Origin: Deinococcus malanensis
GTDB lineage: Bacteria > Deinococcota > Deinococci > Deinococcales > Deinococcaceae
Length of the DNA stretch: 64,000 nt
Direction of reading: 5' to 3'
NCBI RefSeq assembly: GCF_014647655.1
Contig: NZ_BMPP01000006.1
Location: forward strand, 62,595-126,594
Position numbers and translations under genes: made by a program. The notes under the pieces were generated by a model. That model worked only from the letters and a program-made list of their open reading frames with translations, made no database searches and was not told the DNA's origin. This document shows, piece after piece, positions 63,909 to 64,000 of the stretch. Each line of letters begins with the position of its first letter. Position 1 is the first letter of the stretch.

Positions 63909-64000
63909 ATGAGCCTGCGTATCCTGGGCGGCAGCGCCAAGGGCCGCACCCTACAGGTGCCGGACAGTGCCCGCCCCAGCGGCGCGCGCATCCGCAAGAG
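63909..64000 (+). CDS. rsmD: 16S rRNA (guanine966-N2)-methyltransferase RsmD, N-terminal fragment
   Basis: Thirty residues are visible: MSLRILGGSAKGRTLQVPDS followed by ARPSGARIRK, matching the RsmD N-terminus (RIxGGxxKGRxLxxP, RPTxDRxRE). The gene continues beyond the window. Confidence 0.85.
   Translation, partial: MSLRILGGSAKGRTLQVPDSARPSGARIRK

Overview
The window is high-GC chromosomal DNA that I assign to the genus Deinococcus. The evidence is the pairing of a DrRRA-like OmpR response regulator with RNase J, the clpP-clpX-lon block close to pilT/pilB and fabI, and genes for the DUF3809 and DUF3248 families that are typical of Deinococcus. In addition, many genes have a TANNNT -10 box only 5-8 nt before the start codon, the leaderless layout described for this genus.

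Layout. Bases 1-7.6 kb: end of a secreted protein, a tiny membrane protein, a SUKH (SMI1/KNR4) protein, several unknown accessory genes (one frameshifted) and a DUF4132 giant with its small partner. Bases 8.1-20.5 kb: an integrated mobile element on the minus strand. It encodes a large serine recombinase, a CI/LexA-like repressor, a helicase, an NrS-1-type primase-polymerase, a TnpB-like RuvC nuclease, a Replic_Relax-like protein and two unknowns. It is bracketed by two inward-facing paralogous genes resembling ribbon-helix-helix/ParS-type antitoxins. Bases 20.6-31.7 kb: an accessory island rich in SUKH and other immunity-type proteins and in ADP-ribose enzymes (NADAR, a crystallin J1-like protein, a macro domain), plus a DEDDh exonuclease, DUF1963, DUF5063, an ATP-grasp enzyme, a DUF2268 protease and a methyltransferase. 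Bases 31.8-38.3 kb: secreted or membrane proteins, MarC, an HNH nuclease, an HD hydrolase and a Thr-rich WGxxGxxG protein.

Bases 38.4-64 kb are core genome: two response regulators, RNase J, ClpP-ClpX-Lon, PilT and PilB, YqeG, PgeF, FabI, an IclR regulator, a dynamin-like GTPase, an LbH acyltransferase, an MBL hydrolase, CdaA-CdaR, YqeK, an LCP ligase, RsfS, DUF3809, DUF3248 and the start of rsmD. The cdaA-cdaR-yqeK-LCP-rsfS run is tightly packed and links c-di-AMP synthesis, dinucleotide turnover, envelope assembly and ribosome silencing.

The points most worth following are: (1) the TnpB-like nuclease with intact RuvC residues but a lost zinc finger, inside a replication operon; (2) an in-frame TAG replacing a conserved Glu codon in the diadenylate cyclase gene; (3) a perfect HAIR (HspR) operator at the 3' end of clpX, upstream of lon; (4) alternative RNA hairpins just before the RNase J start; (5) an isochorismatase-fold protein that has lost its catalytic triad. 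No rRNA, tRNA or CRISPR array was seen.
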